Part shown: piece after piece, positions 25,601 to 34,838 of the stretch | Layout of the letters: each line of letters opens with the position of its first letter | Position numbering within the stretch: the stretch's first letter is position 1 | From: Lentisphaerae bacterium GWF2_50_93 | GTDB lineage: Bacteria; Verrucomicrobiota; Lentisphaeria; Victivallales; GWF2-50-93 | Reading direction: 5' to 3' | Length of the DNA stretch: 64,000 bases | Assembly (NCBI GenBank): GCA_001804815.1 | Contig: MHBI01000001.1 | Span: 1-64,000 of the forward strand | Notes under the pieces: model-generated | Databases searched by the model: none | Seen by the model: only the letters and a program-made list of their open reading frames with translations | Told to the model about the DNA's origin: nothing | Position numbers and translations under genes: made by a program

Positions 25601-26617
25601 GCAGTCCCATTTGACTTCGACCGTCTGCATTCCATCCTTGTCGGCGCCCTTGACTGCATAATCTGCCGGATCACGGTCGGCTGCCAGAGTACGTATGCGT
25701 TTGCCGTCCTTGTCGTCGATGACCATGGTGAAACGGGCGACATCCTTTGGAATAGTTGCCCGCACTGGAACCGTACCTGCGATCTTGTCGGTCTCAACCA
25801 CATATTCGCGCAGAGGAATATTCCCCTTTTCGGACAGAGTGAGGTTTCCCCAGGAATTGACTGCCGACCAGTAGAATTCCCGTGAAGTCTTTCCCGGCTG
25901 CATGTTGTCGGCATAGCGATGGATAGGCCAGGTGCGCCCAGTTGAATCGCCCCAGAGGAATTCACAGCCCAGGCGCATGACGTTGCCAGCTTTTATTTCC
26001 GGAACTGTGCGGTAGATCAGTTTCCAGGGTATGCGTATTTCCTGGGAGAATCCCTTGTTGTCTGCATCCATCTTGTATGCCATCTGGGCGTCTTCACCAA
26101 GATCCGCTGAGCCTTCAGGGCTTACCAGCATCTTTACGTCGGTACCGTCCCTCTCGCTCTTGTCGTTCTTCCAATAGGCGAAATGCATTACGGATTGTTT
26201 CTTGGTCGAGAACTGCCAGACAGTGATCCATAGGTTGCGGTCGGAATGGATGCGCATCTGCCAGGAGTCGGCCTTCCATCCCTCGTCAGGATTGATCGCG
26301 GGATCTATGGTGCTGTTCAACGGCATCGGATCCTTCCACCTGGCACCGAGATAGAGGTAGTCCTTGTCCCACATTGCCGCTGCATCCACGGAGTAGCGGT
26401 TGCGCATGGAGTATTCGGCGAACACGCTGATGCGGCCTGACCAGTCCCACTCTGAAAGATCACCGTCGACTGTGACTTTACCCGGCGCTGGAACTGCGGT
26501 TATTCCTTCGTTCTGGCTCTGCCTGCCGATGGTGTTCTCCCCTGCACATGCTGCGAAGTTCGCACCGAACATGGCTGCGGTCAGGGCGATCATTATCCCT
26601 TTCATGCAATTTCTCAT
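22646..26617 (-). CDS. Large secreted beta-propeller protein with two CBM9-like domains
   Basis: 1,323 residues. Signal peptide 1-25 (MIALTAAMFGANFAACA). Residues about 40-245 form a CBM9-like domain (VPAPGKVTVDGDLSEWDWSG, YLYLGARWKDPMP). About 285-375 is a FlgD-type Ig-like module (VEWDCLNDFGKLVEPGTFKV). About 395-1060 is an NHL-type propeller (DLAFSRDGKLYGIVDGKV, GLAVDNDGNILVADVGPD). About 1115-1320 is a second CBM9-like domain (NLDGTLKDWNDIPAID, NNLYISYEVNDSTPWK). It is a probable extracellular glycan-binding protein. Two paralogues lie at 30493 and 35118. GAGGAG stands eight bases before ATG 26617. Whether the propeller is catalytic (lyase-like) cannot be told. Confidence 0.75.
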   Translation of the reverse strand: MRNCMKGIMIALTAAMFGANFAACAGENTIGRQSQNEGITAVPAPGKVTVDGDLSEWDWSGRISVFAEYSMRNRYSVDAAAMWDKDYLYLGARWKDPMPLNSTIDPAINPDEGWKADSWQMRIHSDRNLWITVWQFSTKKQSVMHFAYWKNDKSERDGTDVKMLVSPEGSADLGEDAQMAYKMDADNKGFSQEIRIPWKLIYRTVPEIKAGNVMRLGCEFLWGDSTGRTWPIHRYADNMQPGKTSREFYWSAVNSWGNLTLSEKGNIPLREYVVETDKIAGTVPVRATIPKDVARFTMVIDDKDGKRIRTLAADRDPADYAVKGADKDGMQTVEVKWDCLNDFGKLVEPGTFKVRGLTQKGISAEYEMCFYNPGTPPWDTKDGRGAWGADHSAPVGIAAAGDWTMLGFEVPEGGSGVIGIDPTGQKRWGDRRGTLKLAGDDKYAYAYVTHWYTKETICRYDLKTGKTAAFVKDGKERTYDLTLKEILGEENPGKLTGISAQGGKLAVAVDSGKIFILDAASAAVLQKFNATNPGDLAFSRDGKLYGIVDGKVSAIDTTSGAAAPIAISGAGKISGLAVDNDGNILVADVGPDSQVKAFSTDGKLVYTCGKKGGRALRGIYDEQGMVKMSSIAVDAKGQIWAVESWSFPRRVSVWGKDGKLIRDYLGNTGYAGTGCFLHDQDPTLGYCGPLEFKLDKKAGTWKLNKILWVPDRENGECFTVSTGSHVGPQRFTANIAGKNREYLYLHDPGSEGVGQVLFMETEAGWKPVSAICNAGQALGDLAHAGQVVKQPGGELAGLNAYDMIIWNDGNGDGKIQRAECEVIPAKRPGDEKKGGESAFRTGNGWGGRIDTKTLTIYVDGLTAIKPVEIKADGAPVYASKAFVKLPIAENGDLVPVPEENRLLCLSFKGYAGPTSGMLGIDLAKNTVDWAYPNPYPGVHGSHNATMPKPGLVIGPLKICGVANAGEQAGNVFLLRGNLGQDFIFTTDGLYVGAMFQDGRLPCDTLPDKESMLKGMPLDNFTEGGEPFNGWFGGQSDGKIRLTTGWPRQAAMILLINGLDSIRKFSGTEVSVDMPTIVKADQENIARTSKKAEACVYAIKPMPKAPNLDGTLKDWNDIPAIDVTREGLPDRAKVKMAYDANNLYISYEVNDSTPWKNEGKDIARLFKTGDSVDLQLSVNANAKKHAQPEAGDIRVVFAQLQNKPVAVLMAPVDKKAAPEAKKNYTSPVGTKIFDRVEAIADANVKIKAEGSRYVVEAALPLKSIGLEPKPGMKIRGDVGFISSDANGMINTARTYWSNKHTNLVNDEPQESWLFPETWGEFSFE

Positions 26618-26661
26618 TGGACAATCTCCTCTGTTGATATTTTTAAATTAATTATTCCTTT

Positions 26662-26712
26662 ATAGGAGCGCCACCGTCTCGGTGGCAATTGCCGGCGGGA
26701 CGCCGGCGTTCC
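26662..26712. repeat. Two-hairpin element upstream of the propeller gene
   Basis: GCCACC gtctc GGTGGC (26670-26686) is followed by GCCGGCG gga CGCCGGC (26691-26707). Flanking GGAGCG and CGTTCC can close the structure. Confidence 0.75.
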
Positions 26713-26716
26713 CTTA

Positions 26717-27886
26717 TTATTTCTTCTTCTCGCTTGATCCGGAAATTACGAAGGCGGCGATCTCGGCCATCTTCCTATATCCGCTGTCATTCGGGTGTAT
26801 CCAGTCGCTCTGGTATTCGCTTTTCATCTTTGTCGGAGTTGCAGGATCAAAGAGGGCCATGTCGAAATCGATCACCTTGTCGGCTCCGCTCGATGTGCGT
26901 ATCCATTTGTTGATCTCCTGGCGCAGCTTGTCATGTTCAGGGTTGTCATCGAATTTCTTGAATCCGCCTGCCGGCGGCAATGTGCCGATATACACCTTTA
27001 AATTCTGCTTCTTCAAATTTTCGATCACCGGCTTCACCTTCGCAGTGTAATCCGAAAGCTGCTTTACTGTGCCCGTGACAATATCATTTATCCCCATGAG
27101 GAAAACCACTGTGTCCACTCCTTTGAGAGAACTTATGAGCCTTGGAGCACCGCCTGCCCACTGGACCATGTCGCCGTTGACGCCCATGTTCAGCACCGGA
27201 CGGTCAAGAAGCTTTGCCAGCTGGTCAGGATAGCGCTGGCCGCTGTTCGGAGTTGAGCTGAAACCGTGCGTTATCGAATCGCCATAACAGACGATGGTCG
27301 GCCTCTTGTCGGTCGTGAACACATCGATGCGGGCCAGTATCCCGACCCTTGAACCTTTGGTCTGCCCTGATAAAACCTCCTTGTCATCGCTTCCCTTCAC
27401 ATCGCAGGTGCCGATGTCGACATCATAGGCGTATGGCATTTTCTGGGAGAAATAGGAATCCTGGACATACCAGGTGCCTTTCCTGATCGGTATCTCCGCC
27501 TCGTCGGACCACTTCTTCGTGCCGGTGGTGAACGATACTGCCGCTTTCCCGTCGAAGAGAATCGGATATTTCGGACCGGTGATCTTGCCATTGTCATCGG
27601 CGCCACGGACAAGGAAGAGATTTTCAAGTTCCACTACGGTATCGTGGCAGCCGGAGACTTCAACCTTGACGCGGGTTCCGTCAAACGGCATTGGCGTGCG
27701 TGAACGGATGACCGATCCTGATCCCTTGAGCCAGCCGTCCTGGAACGCCCCGCAGAAACCGCGTTTTACATAAGCCGTCTTCCACTGGCCTTCCGCGGGT
27801 TCTTCGGCTGACACTGCACAGATGCCCGAAAGCGATGCCGCAGCGAGTAATATTAACTTGCGAATAGAAATCTTGTTTTGTTTCAT
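26717..27886 (-). CDS. Secreted SGNH hydrolase with N-terminal beta-sandwich
   Basis: 389 residues. Signal peptide 1-27. Residues about 30-195 form a jelly-roll-like domain (TRVKVEVSGCHDTVVELENL). The SGNH catalytic domain follows, with IVCYGDSITHGFSS (block I Ser), LNMGVNGDMVQW (block II Gly), VVFLMGINDIVTG (block III Asn) and SDWIHPNDSGY (block V Asp/His). The architecture is like the CE2 or related carbohydrate acetylesterases. It is likely to deacetylate extracellular glycans and is placed directly upstream of the propeller gene in the same direction. Confidence 0.85.
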   Translation of the reverse strand: MKQNKISIRKLILLAAASLSGICAVSAEEPAEGQWKTAYVKRGFCGAFQDGWLKGSGSVIRSRTPMPFDGTRVKVEVSGCHDTVVELENLFLVRGADDNGKITGPKYPILFDGKAAVSFTTGTKKWSDEAEIPIRKGTWYVQDSYFSQKMPYAYDVDIGTCDVKGSDDKEVLSGQTKGSRVGILARIDVFTTDKRPTIVCYGDSITHGFSSTPNSGQRYPDQLAKLLDRPVLNMGVNGDMVQWAGGAPRLISSLKGVDTVVFLMGINDIVTGTVKQLSDYTAKVKPVIENLKKQNLKVYIGTLPPAGGFKKFDDNPEHDKLRQEINKWIRTSSGADKVIDFDMALFDPATPTKMKSEYQSDWIHPNDSGYRKMAEIAAFVISGSSEKKK

Positions 27887-27899
27887 TATTTTCTTTCCT

Positions 27900-27985
27900 C
27901 AGTATGTCGGGTTTTGCTTTTAAGTAACTCGGGCTTTCCAGCCCGAGATTCAAATTAACCCCGGACAAGAATGTCCGAGTTACTT
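27900..27985. repeat. Partial 73-bp element plus two-hairpin element
   Basis: AGTATGTCGGGTTTT starts a partial copy of the 73-base element. Then AAGTAACTCG (27922-27931) pairs with CGAGTTACTT (27976-27985), around CTCGGGCT ttcc AGCCCGAG (27928-27947) and CGGACA agaa TGTCCG (27962-27977). Confidence 0.8.
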
Positions 27986-28012
27986 TATAAAATTCAGAAA
28001 TTTCATAACTCC

Positions 28013-28076
28013 GGACGCGGCAAGCGCGTCCCTCCATTTATACGCCAGTTTCTGGTGTGGAGGGTGGGGCTTGCCC
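28013..28076. repeat. Further hairpin cluster
   Basis: GGACGCG / CGCGTCC (28013-28031), CCTCCA (28031-28036) / TGGAGG (28058-28063) and GGGC tt GCCC near 28067-28075. Confidence 0.6.
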
Positions 28077-28126
28077 GAGCCGATTCTTAATTATCTCCAA
28101 TTATTTATTATGCCAATGAATCTAGA

Positions 28127-30250
28127 TTACGCCTTCCTTGTCTCAAGACAAACTTTTCCGGGATTGCACTCTCGTTCCTCGAAAATCATGAGTTCGTTAA
28201 CTTCCTGCAGCCAGGCCCTTGGAACGTGGTAATATCTCTGGGTCGCTTCGCCTACCGGACCAAGCGACAATCCTTCAAGTTCGCGGTTCTGCCAGGGTTC
28301 GTCGGCTCCGTAGCCTTTCCCTTCGACAAGCCAGTGACGGCCCAGCGCATGTCCGTTGATGAAGAGCATCCCTTTGCCCAGTCCTTCGGCATCAAGACGG
28401 AAGTCAGATTTAAGGACGCGCTTAGGAATTATGAACGTTGACCGGTACCAGACACATGACTGGCTACGGATTTTATTCGCATTGTGCCAACTGACAGATT
28501 TTGTAAAAGCCGGCAAATTCAACTTTTCTCCGGCAAGGAAAGGTCTCATCTCCCAGCTTTTGATTGGACGTTTGTCACATATTGCTTTTCCCCAGATGCC
28601 CTTGCATTCGGTATTCATCGAAGCGCCAAGCATCCAGTCGCCCTTGACCATGCCGGTCGAGGACGCCAGTATGTCAAGACGCTTCTTTCCTTTGGAGGAT
28701 GCGAACGTGAACGACTGCTTGTAATGTCCGACTGCGGACTCGAGGGCGTTCACTTTATTGTTTTCAGTCTTGATCGCCGGGGTTGTCGAGGTAGGCCCGC
28801 GGTTTTCCAGGAATGGAGGCTGCGAGAATCCCACTGGCTTGCCGTCGATGAAGATGGACATGACATCGGCGCAGTGACTGAGTTCCAAAACGTGATCACC
28901 GTTCTTCTCCAGTTTTATTTCCGCGCTGTACCAGCAGTAGTCGCTTTTGTCATGGGTGAGGGAAAGCTGTTCAAGCGGTACCGGCGATGAGATGGCATCG
29001 TCAGTTCTTTCGCTTGGCCGAGGTTCAGCCCATGCCTGCCAATCCAAAGGAGCTGGAAGTTCTTTCCATTTTGGGGGACGATGGGATGCGTGAACTGCAG
29101 AATATATTTTTTCAGTATCAAAGAGCACTGAGCCTTTTTCATCTTTCACGACTGCATGGAAAGGCGATTTGCTACATGAAATGATGATAGATCTGCCGGC
29201 ATGCCGCCATGTTGCGGTGCTGACTCCCTTTGCATCATTGCGGACTTCGCATTCTCCGTCGAGGATTGTTGCGGAATTATTTATCAGCAGGTTGTGCAGT
29301 CTGGCAAGATACCGGCCTTTGAGGGTAGGGGCGCCATACTCGTCGAGGAGTGCGTCGAACTCATAGCTGGTGGTCTGGAGGTACATGCTTGTCCGACCGA
29401 AATTCGTGCCGCCATGGAACATGTAGTAGTTGAATCCTGAGCCGCCGTTGGAGATGAATGACAGGATATGGCTGGCGATGTTGCGGGGATCGCGGTAGTG
29501 CCGCTGGAACCCCCAGGTGTCGTACCACGAAGGCCACAGTTCCGTCCAGATCGCAGGCATGCCAGGATGCGCCTTGCGGAACTGCTGCATCCTTTCCTGT
29601 GAAATTGAAAAGCCGTTGACAGTTTCAATTGCGCCTTCAGCTCCGCCTTCGCACATTATTACCGGAACATCGACACCGAGCTTCTTAGCCAGATCACCCA
29701 TCCATGCGATATAGCGCTGTCCATCGTCGCCATATCTCTTTGCGACATTCGCATATTCGTTCTCGACTTGGACGAGGATTATCGGACCTCCGTTGCTTGC
29801 GAGATAAGGGCGGAATTCGGTCACAAGATGTGAAAAGTATTTTTCAACCCTGCTCATGTACGGCTCGTTCCATGTGCGGATCACGATGCCTGGCTCATCG
29901 CGCAGATAGGGCGGATATCCGCCGTAGTTCCATTCGGCGCAGCAGTATGGGCCGGCACGGAGGATGACATCAAGATCCCTTTCCGCGCAGAGGGAGAGGA
30001 AATGTCCAAGATCGCGGACCCCTGAGAAATCGTAGACGTCCCGTTCAGGCTCGTGCCAGTTCCAGAAGACGTACGACGCAATGCAGTTCAACCCCAGCTC
30101 CTTCGCGTTGTCCAGAAGGACAGGCCACAGTTCCCTCGGCGACCGTGCATAATGAATTTCCCCGCTGACGAGAAGTTTCCGCTGCCCGTCCACAAGGAAC
30201 GCACGCTCGTCGAAAGTGATTGTCCTTGAGCCAATATTATTTGATGACAT
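28127..30250 (-). CDS. GH35 beta-galactosidase
   Basis: 707 residues. The GH35 signature GGPIILVQVENEYANVA has the acid/base Glu165, and PAIWTELWPSWYDTWG has the nucleophile Glu237. The early barrel motifs ISGEIHYARSP-like (VSGEIHYARSPRE) and YVFWNWHEPE also fit. C-terminal beta-sandwich domains (about 430-707, including a jelly-roll with FIDGKPVGFSQP) are typical. It has no signal peptide, so intracellular or periplasmic action on short galactosides is likely. AAGGAA precedes ATG 30250. It lies between the SGNH gene and a propeller gene, all in the same direction. Confidence 0.93.
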   Translation of the reverse strand: MSSNNIGSRTITFDERAFLVDGQRKLLVSGEIHYARSPRELWPVLLDNAKELGLNCIASYVFWNWHEPERDVYDFSGVRDLGHFLSLCAERDLDVILRAGPYCCAEWNYGGYPPYLRDEPGIVIRTWNEPYMSRVEKYFSHLVTEFRPYLASNGGPIILVQVENEYANVAKRYGDDGQRYIAWMGDLAKKLGVDVPVIMCEGGAEGAIETVNGFSISQERMQQFRKAHPGMPAIWTELWPSWYDTWGFQRHYRDPRNIASHILSFISNGGSGFNYYMFHGGTNFGRTSMYLQTTSYEFDALLDEYGAPTLKGRYLARLHNLLINNSATILDGECEVRNDAKGVSTATWRHAGRSIIISCSKSPFHAVVKDEKGSVLFDTEKIYSAVHASHRPPKWKELPAPLDWQAWAEPRPSERTDDAISSPVPLEQLSLTHDKSDYCWYSAEIKLEKNGDHVLELSHCADVMSIFIDGKPVGFSQPPFLENRGPTSTTPAIKTENNKVNALESAVGHYKQSFTFASSKGKKRLDILASSTGMVKGDWMLGASMNTECKGIWGKAICDKRPIKSWEMRPFLAGEKLNLPAFTKSVSWHNANKIRSQSCVWYRSTFIIPKRVLKSDFRLDAEGLGKGMLFINGHALGRHWLVEGKGYGADEPWQNRELEGLSLGPVGEATQRYYHVPRAWLQEVNELMIFEERECNPGKVCLETRKA

Positions 30251-30292
30251 AAGATTCCTTTTGTAGAACATCAATACCTGTCTTTATCTTCT

Positions 30293-30440
30293 GCGAATTG
30301 CGAAATTCGCACGTGGAGTGCGGCAATTTATTGCCGCTTTTAATGACGGAATTTATTCCGTCCCATATAAGTGCCGCGAAATAAATTTCGCGAAACAAGG
30401 CGGTAACAAGTTCCCGCACTCCAAGTGATTCGCTTCGTTC
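30293..30440. repeat. Hairpin array closed by TGGAGTGCGG/CCGCACTCCA
   Basis: GCGAATT gcga AATTCGC (30293-30310) precedes a ten-base closing stem TGGAGTGCGG (30314-30323) / CCGCACTCCA (30414-30423). Inside are GCGGCAAT tt ATTGCCGC (30320-30337), GACGGAAT tt ATTCCGTC (30345-30362) and CGCGAAAT aa ATTTCGCG (30375-30392). The right end, with GGCGGTAACAAG and GATTCGCTTCGTTCATCAA, is homologous to the 19398 array. Confidence 0.9.
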
Positions 30441-30492
30441 ATCAATAAATATCAATATCTGATATGTTTGAATGTTGGACGTTCATTTTTCC

Positions 30493-33400
30493 TTACTTTG
30501 TTCTAAACTCCCATTCGCCCCAGAGATTCGGACTGAGGGCGGCCTCGCTCGGGACATCCGATGTGATGCCCGTGGCCTTGTTTGACCAATATACGCGCTG
30601 GAGTGTCTGGAATCCATCGCCGCGGAGCACTCCGAGATCAGCCTTGACGCGCTTTAATCCGACTGGGTTCAATCCAAGGACTGAGAGCGGAACTGAAATT
30701 TCGAAGCTGCCTTCAATGCCAGCCAGCTGGACTTTGTCGCTCACATCTTCGACCTTGTCGAAATTGATCGTGCGCCACGGTGAAGAGAACGGTACGCGGT
30801 CCTTTTCGGGAGTGCCTGGTACGACGGCGCGGTACAATACTGCTATGGGTTTTTCCTTGATCTTTGTGACCAGGAGACGCAGGTCGCCGGCAACGGGATC
30901 GGCTCTTTTAGGATTGGCTGCAGGATTGGTCGAGAGCATCAGGTCGAGGCATCCGCCGGTCTTGAATATCGCATTGATTTTCTCGCCGGTATTCCGGAGG
31001 AGATCCTTGTCGCCGGTGCGATATGCCACATAAAGCCTGTCTCCGGAGATCATTGCCGCCGCCTGGACATCGTAGGGTTTGCTGTTGCTGTTGAAATTGG
31101 CTGCAGTACCGCGCTTGTCGATAGATGCCCAGTCGCTCTCCTTCCAGTCGTCCAGCTTCCCGTCCACGACCGGAGCAGCCTTCGAGATCGAGACCAGCAG
31201 GCTCTTGCGGCCCTGCGCTGCCTGGCGCAAGGCTTCCTGGACGGTGAAATATTCCTGGGCCTTCTTAAGATCCGCCTCGGTCACCTTGACTTCGGAATCC
31301 GGCAGGCGCTGTATCATCTCAAGTCCGTCCACGCGGACAAGGCTTGTCCGTCCACCGTCCACGATATAGACCTTGCCATCTTTTGTCTGCGTGATCGAAG
31401 GCCAGAAATTTTCATCGTGCGGAGTGATGTCGTTCATCCTCATGCCACGCTGTGCGACAGGCATCGACCATGAGGTGCCCTGCCTGACATCCTTGAACAA
31501 TGTCGACACGAACAGTCCGTCGACAGTCATGAGGAACATCGGCCCCATGTTTCCGTTCACGCACCAGAGCGGTCCGGCGTTGCTGTTGCGAGGTGTCACG
31601 AAATCACCGAGCAGGCGTGTCGTGCCGATCAGCATTCCCGGCCTGTCGGGGCACTGCGCCTCATGCGATGCATGCAGCCCCGGCCAGGGATCCGGATAGG
31701 ACCACTTCGCTTCGCCCTTGAACACACCCGCCACCGACAGCTGCGAATAGGGTTTGGGGACTGCTGTGAAAATTGTCCATCCGTCCGGATGTGCAAGCGC
31801 CTGGTCACCGCCTGAACTTGCCGGACCCTGTACGTCCTTTGCAAGAACTTCAGCTGAATCAAGACTATAAATAGGAGCTCCGCCAGCTGTGAATTTCGCA
31901 GCTGGGAAACGCATCGCTTTTTCATCGAGCCTCGAGACGACTGCTGAAAGATCAGACATGATCACAACTCCGCCGGGACTTGCCTTGGTGATTTTAACTT
32001 CTTCCTGCTGGAATTGTCCGTCGTCGTTCAAATCTGTCCAGATGCAGAAAGCCTGGTTCTTCCAGTAGTCGCCCTTGAAATCAATGCCCGCAGGCCAGCA
32101 GCTTGAATACTTGTCGGTCTTGAGAAGTCCCCAGTCGTTAGCGCGTCCAATCATCGCGGCAAGCCTGGCGAGTCCGTCCTTCTCGATCCAAACTGTCACG
32201 AGAGATGCGCCGTTGGTTGGATTGCTGTTATAGCAGTTCGTGAAGTATTTCCTGCCGTTTGCGTATATCGCAGTCTGCGGAAAACCTCCGACCCCGAATC
32301 CTTCAGGAAGCATGTTCGTGCCATCAGGACGCCAGTAGATATTTGTAAGCTTGTCAACGCCTTTCTCCCAGTCCAGCTTGAACTCCATACCCTTGTAGTA
32401 GAAGAGGGTCTTGTCCTGCGGATCGAGGTTGCCGCCGCCGCCGTATTCGGCTGGACCATAGAACGCCTTTTCAAGAGTTCCATCGTACTGCCAGACGCTT
32501 ACGCGCTTGGGCTGTTCATCCTGCTCGGTGACCCATACCCGGCCCTTGTTGTCGACTGTGAGTCCTGCTGGATTGTTCATGTGCATGGGATCATATGGGC
32601 CGGCCTTTGGGATTCCGGCTTTTCCAAGACTGCGCATCTGTTTGCCTTCAGCTGTGAATATTTTCACCTGATGGCTTGCACCCCTGTCGGAAATGAACAT
32701 TGCGTCTGTATTGTCTACGGCTATCTGCACCGGCTGATCCAGTCCCTTCGAAACCATGATGTCGGGTTTCGGCAGTTCCTTCGGAGGAGGATTTGTCATC
32801 GTGTAGCGCAGCACTTTCTTCTCGGATATCACGAGGAGACTGCCCTTCGAGTCAAAGGCGATTCCAAGTGGTTCGGTGATGTTTGTTTCACCGGACTGCT
32901 TGCCGTTTGCGGCATCGATGTATATCAGCTTGTTGCTTTTTGGCAGACTGCAGACAAGCATCCCGTCACGCACCGCCATTCCTGCGATATCATACTTGTT
33001 CCCATCTTCCTTCTTTCCAATCTTGAATACTGGTTTCTCGCCTGAACGGGTCATTGCCGTCAGCCTGAGCTCGCCTTCGAAATTCGAACCGACGAATAGT
33101 ATTGTGTTCTTGTCGGCTTTGGCGCCGGAATCAAGGGCCAGCATCTGCGCCCCTGTCCAATGTCCGCCGACCCAGTTGATTCCGCCGACCTTCCTGCCTT
33201 CGAGATCGACCCAGGCAAGACCATGCGTTCCTTCTGAGACATGGCTTCCGATATAGATCAGATCCTTGTCGTAGTGGTTACGGCTGGCCGGGACGAACAA
33301 CGTGCAGCATGGAGGCGTATGGTTGCTGAGCCAGGCTCCGGTGTTGTCCGCAGTGTTCCATGCCGGAGCTCCTGCCGTGTAGACAGGGAATTCATAGAAA

Positions 33401-34803
33401 AGATCTATTGACTTGTAGCTGAGCCCTCTGACCTTGTAGGTGCCGGGCGCGACAAATACTCCCGGGACATGATACAGTCCATGGCTTGCAGCCGCAGGAT
33501 CGCGGCCGACATCGTCCATTCCGTCCCACCACGCCACATTGTCGCCTGCCGGGAACGGAGTCTCGCTCACCAGGTTGCGGATGCGTTTCCCATTTGCGTC
33601 TTCAATCACAATCGTCGCATATCCCGGTTCCTTGAGCTTGAAATTTACGGGTATCGGAGGATGTACTTTCACTTCTTCAACCTTTTTAGGAAGCGCAGCT
33701 GTCAGAGGATCTGCGCCGAGTTGACGGAGCACGATCAGTTCGTCAAGCCATACGCGGAGTCCGTTCTTTGCATTTCCATTCAGGTGGGGATGGCTTTCAG
33801 GTGCGACTTTTGTCATGCGGATGCGGATCGCCTTTGTCGTTACAGTTGTGCCGAAGTCCATCATCTGCAACGGAAGCTGGAGCGGATACCAGCTTTGAAG
33901 ATCTTTAAATGCCTTGACCAGTTTCCAGTCTGAATCAACAGCTTCTGCGGGATTCTTGTCCTTGGAACCGGCAAAAGTCTGCACTTCAGCTGCGCCGAAA
34001 CCGCCGAACAATGCGGCGAGACCGCTGATTGCCACGGGTTCAGGCCATGTCAGCATAACCCATGGCGCCTGTTCGGAGATGGGTTTTGGAGGAATGCTGT
34101 CGTTCCAGTTGTCCCATGCACTCCAGCAGTCGCTCCATTCATTTGCAATTACGCCGGTCTTGTTTTCATTCACGGACGCCATGATCCTCGCCTGCGGTGC
34201 GAGATTCGCAAAACGTCCTGAAAGCAGATAGACTCCTCCGAGGCTGCCGGCATATGATCGATCCGTCGCCTTTGGCTCGTGTGTGAACCGGATGGCCTGA
34301 GTCTGCGTGTTCGGAGGAAGAACCCACGTTAGGAATCCTGATCCTTCCTTTGAAATTTTATCGCCGGCGATCCTTTCGGCTGGCAACCACTGCGAGGCGT
34401 CTGCGATGTCGCCGGGATATTTGGCATCAGGCTTGAGAACGCCTACGCGGCAGTTCCCTGCAGTGATCACGGTGCCAACCTGTACCGGCTTCGTGAAACC
34501 GATGCGGAGATGGCGCGGGCCAAGGGTCTTTCCATCCGCGAAAGAAGATACGCCGTTCCATTCCGGACGTGAGTTGCGGGTCCAGATGACCCGTGAAGGT
34601 TCCGCTTCCCTGCCTTCATTAAACACCTTGTCTTCCTTGCCGTCCAGCCATTGCGTGAACGCGGACCTGTCAAGATCCTCGCGGGTTACGGGAGAATCGA
34701 AGAGAGAAGCTGCTGGCAGCTTGGCATCCTGTCCAAAGAGGGAATTGCAGAGGAGCAGAGCGGTGAGGGATACGGCAAACAGTCTCGGAATTCCAGATTT
34801 CAT
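30493..34803 (-). CDS. Large secreted beta-propeller protein with discoidin- and CBM9-like domains
   Basis: 1,436 residues. Signal peptide 1-24 (LFAVSLTALLLCNSLFG). Unlike its two paralogues, the N-terminal half has an F5/8-type (discoidin) galactose-binding region at about 205-365 (WSDCWSAWDNWND, KAIRIRMTKVAPES). A FlgD-like module (about 385-475, APGTYKVRGLSYKSIDLFYE), an NHL propeller (about 500-1170, LGIAFDSKGSLLVISEKKVL, IAVDNTDAMFISDRGASH) and a C-terminal CBM9-like domain (about 1215-1430, VVDGKLDDWKESDW) follow. Extracellular glycan recognition is inferred. AAGGAG precedes ATG 34803. Confidence 0.75.
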   Translation of the reverse strand: MKSGIPRLFAVSLTALLLCNSLFGQDAKLPAASLFDSPVTREDLDRSAFTQWLDGKEDKVFNEGREAEPSRVIWTRNSRPEWNGVSSFADGKTLGPRHLRIGFTKPVQVGTVITAGNCRVGVLKPDAKYPGDIADASQWLPAERIAGDKISKEGSGFLTWVLPPNTQTQAIRFTHEPKATDRSYAGSLGGVYLLSGRFANLAPQARIMASVNENKTGVIANEWSDCWSAWDNWNDSIPPKPISEQAPWVMLTWPEPVAISGLAALFGGFGAAEVQTFAGSKDKNPAEAVDSDWKLVKAFKDLQSWYPLQLPLQMMDFGTTVTTKAIRIRMTKVAPESHPHLNGNAKNGLRVWLDELIVLRQLGADPLTAALPKKVEEVKVHPPIPVNFKLKEPGYATIVIEDANGKRIRNLVSETPFPAGDNVAWWDGMDDVGRDPAAASHGLYHVPGVFVAPGTYKVRGLSYKSIDLFYEFPVYTAGAPAWNTADNTGAWLSNHTPPCCTLFVPASRNHYDKDLIYIGSHVSEGTHGLAWVDLEGRKVGGINWVGGHWTGAQMLALDSGAKADKNTILFVGSNFEGELRLTAMTRSGEKPVFKIGKKEDGNKYDIAGMAVRDGMLVCSLPKSNKLIYIDAANGKQSGETNITEPLGIAFDSKGSLLVISEKKVLRYTMTNPPPKELPKPDIMVSKGLDQPVQIAVDNTDAMFISDRGASHQVKIFTAEGKQMRSLGKAGIPKAGPYDPMHMNNPAGLTVDNKGRVWVTEQDEQPKRVSVWQYDGTLEKAFYGPAEYGGGGNLDPQDKTLFYYKGMEFKLDWEKGVDKLTNIYWRPDGTNMLPEGFGVGGFPQTAIYANGRKYFTNCYNSNPTNGASLVTVWIEKDGLARLAAMIGRANDWGLLKTDKYSSCWPAGIDFKGDYWKNQAFCIWTDLNDDGQFQQEEVKITKASPGGVVIMSDLSAVVSRLDEKAMRFPAAKFTAGGAPIYSLDSAEVLAKDVQGPASSGGDQALAHPDGWTIFTAVPKPYSQLSVAGVFKGEAKWSYPDPWPGLHASHEAQCPDRPGMLIGTTRLLGDFVTPRNSNAGPLWCVNGNMGPMFLMTVDGLFVSTLFKDVRQGTSWSMPVAQRGMRMNDITPHDENFWPSITQTKDGKVYIVDGGRTSLVRVDGLEMIQRLPDSEVKVTEADLKKAQEYFTVQEALRQAAQGRKSLLVSISKAAPVVDGKLDDWKESDWASIDKRGTAANFNSNSKPYDVQAAAMISGDRLYVAYRTGDKDLLRNTGEKINAIFKTGGCLDLMLSTNPAANPKRADPVAGDLRLLVTKIKEKPIAVLYRAVVPGTPEKDRVPFSSPWRTINFDKVEDVSDKVQLAGIEGSFEISVPLSVLGLNPVGLKRVKADLGVLRGDGFQTLQRVYWSNKATGITSDVPSEAALSPNLWGEWEFRTK

Positions 34804-34838
34804 CTTGCAACTCCTTATGGTTTCAAAATCATGGAGAA

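Noticed and set aside
24269..25885. Long plus-strand frames opposite the propeller gene
   Set aside because: Antisense to a protein with signal peptide and clear domains; no independent support.
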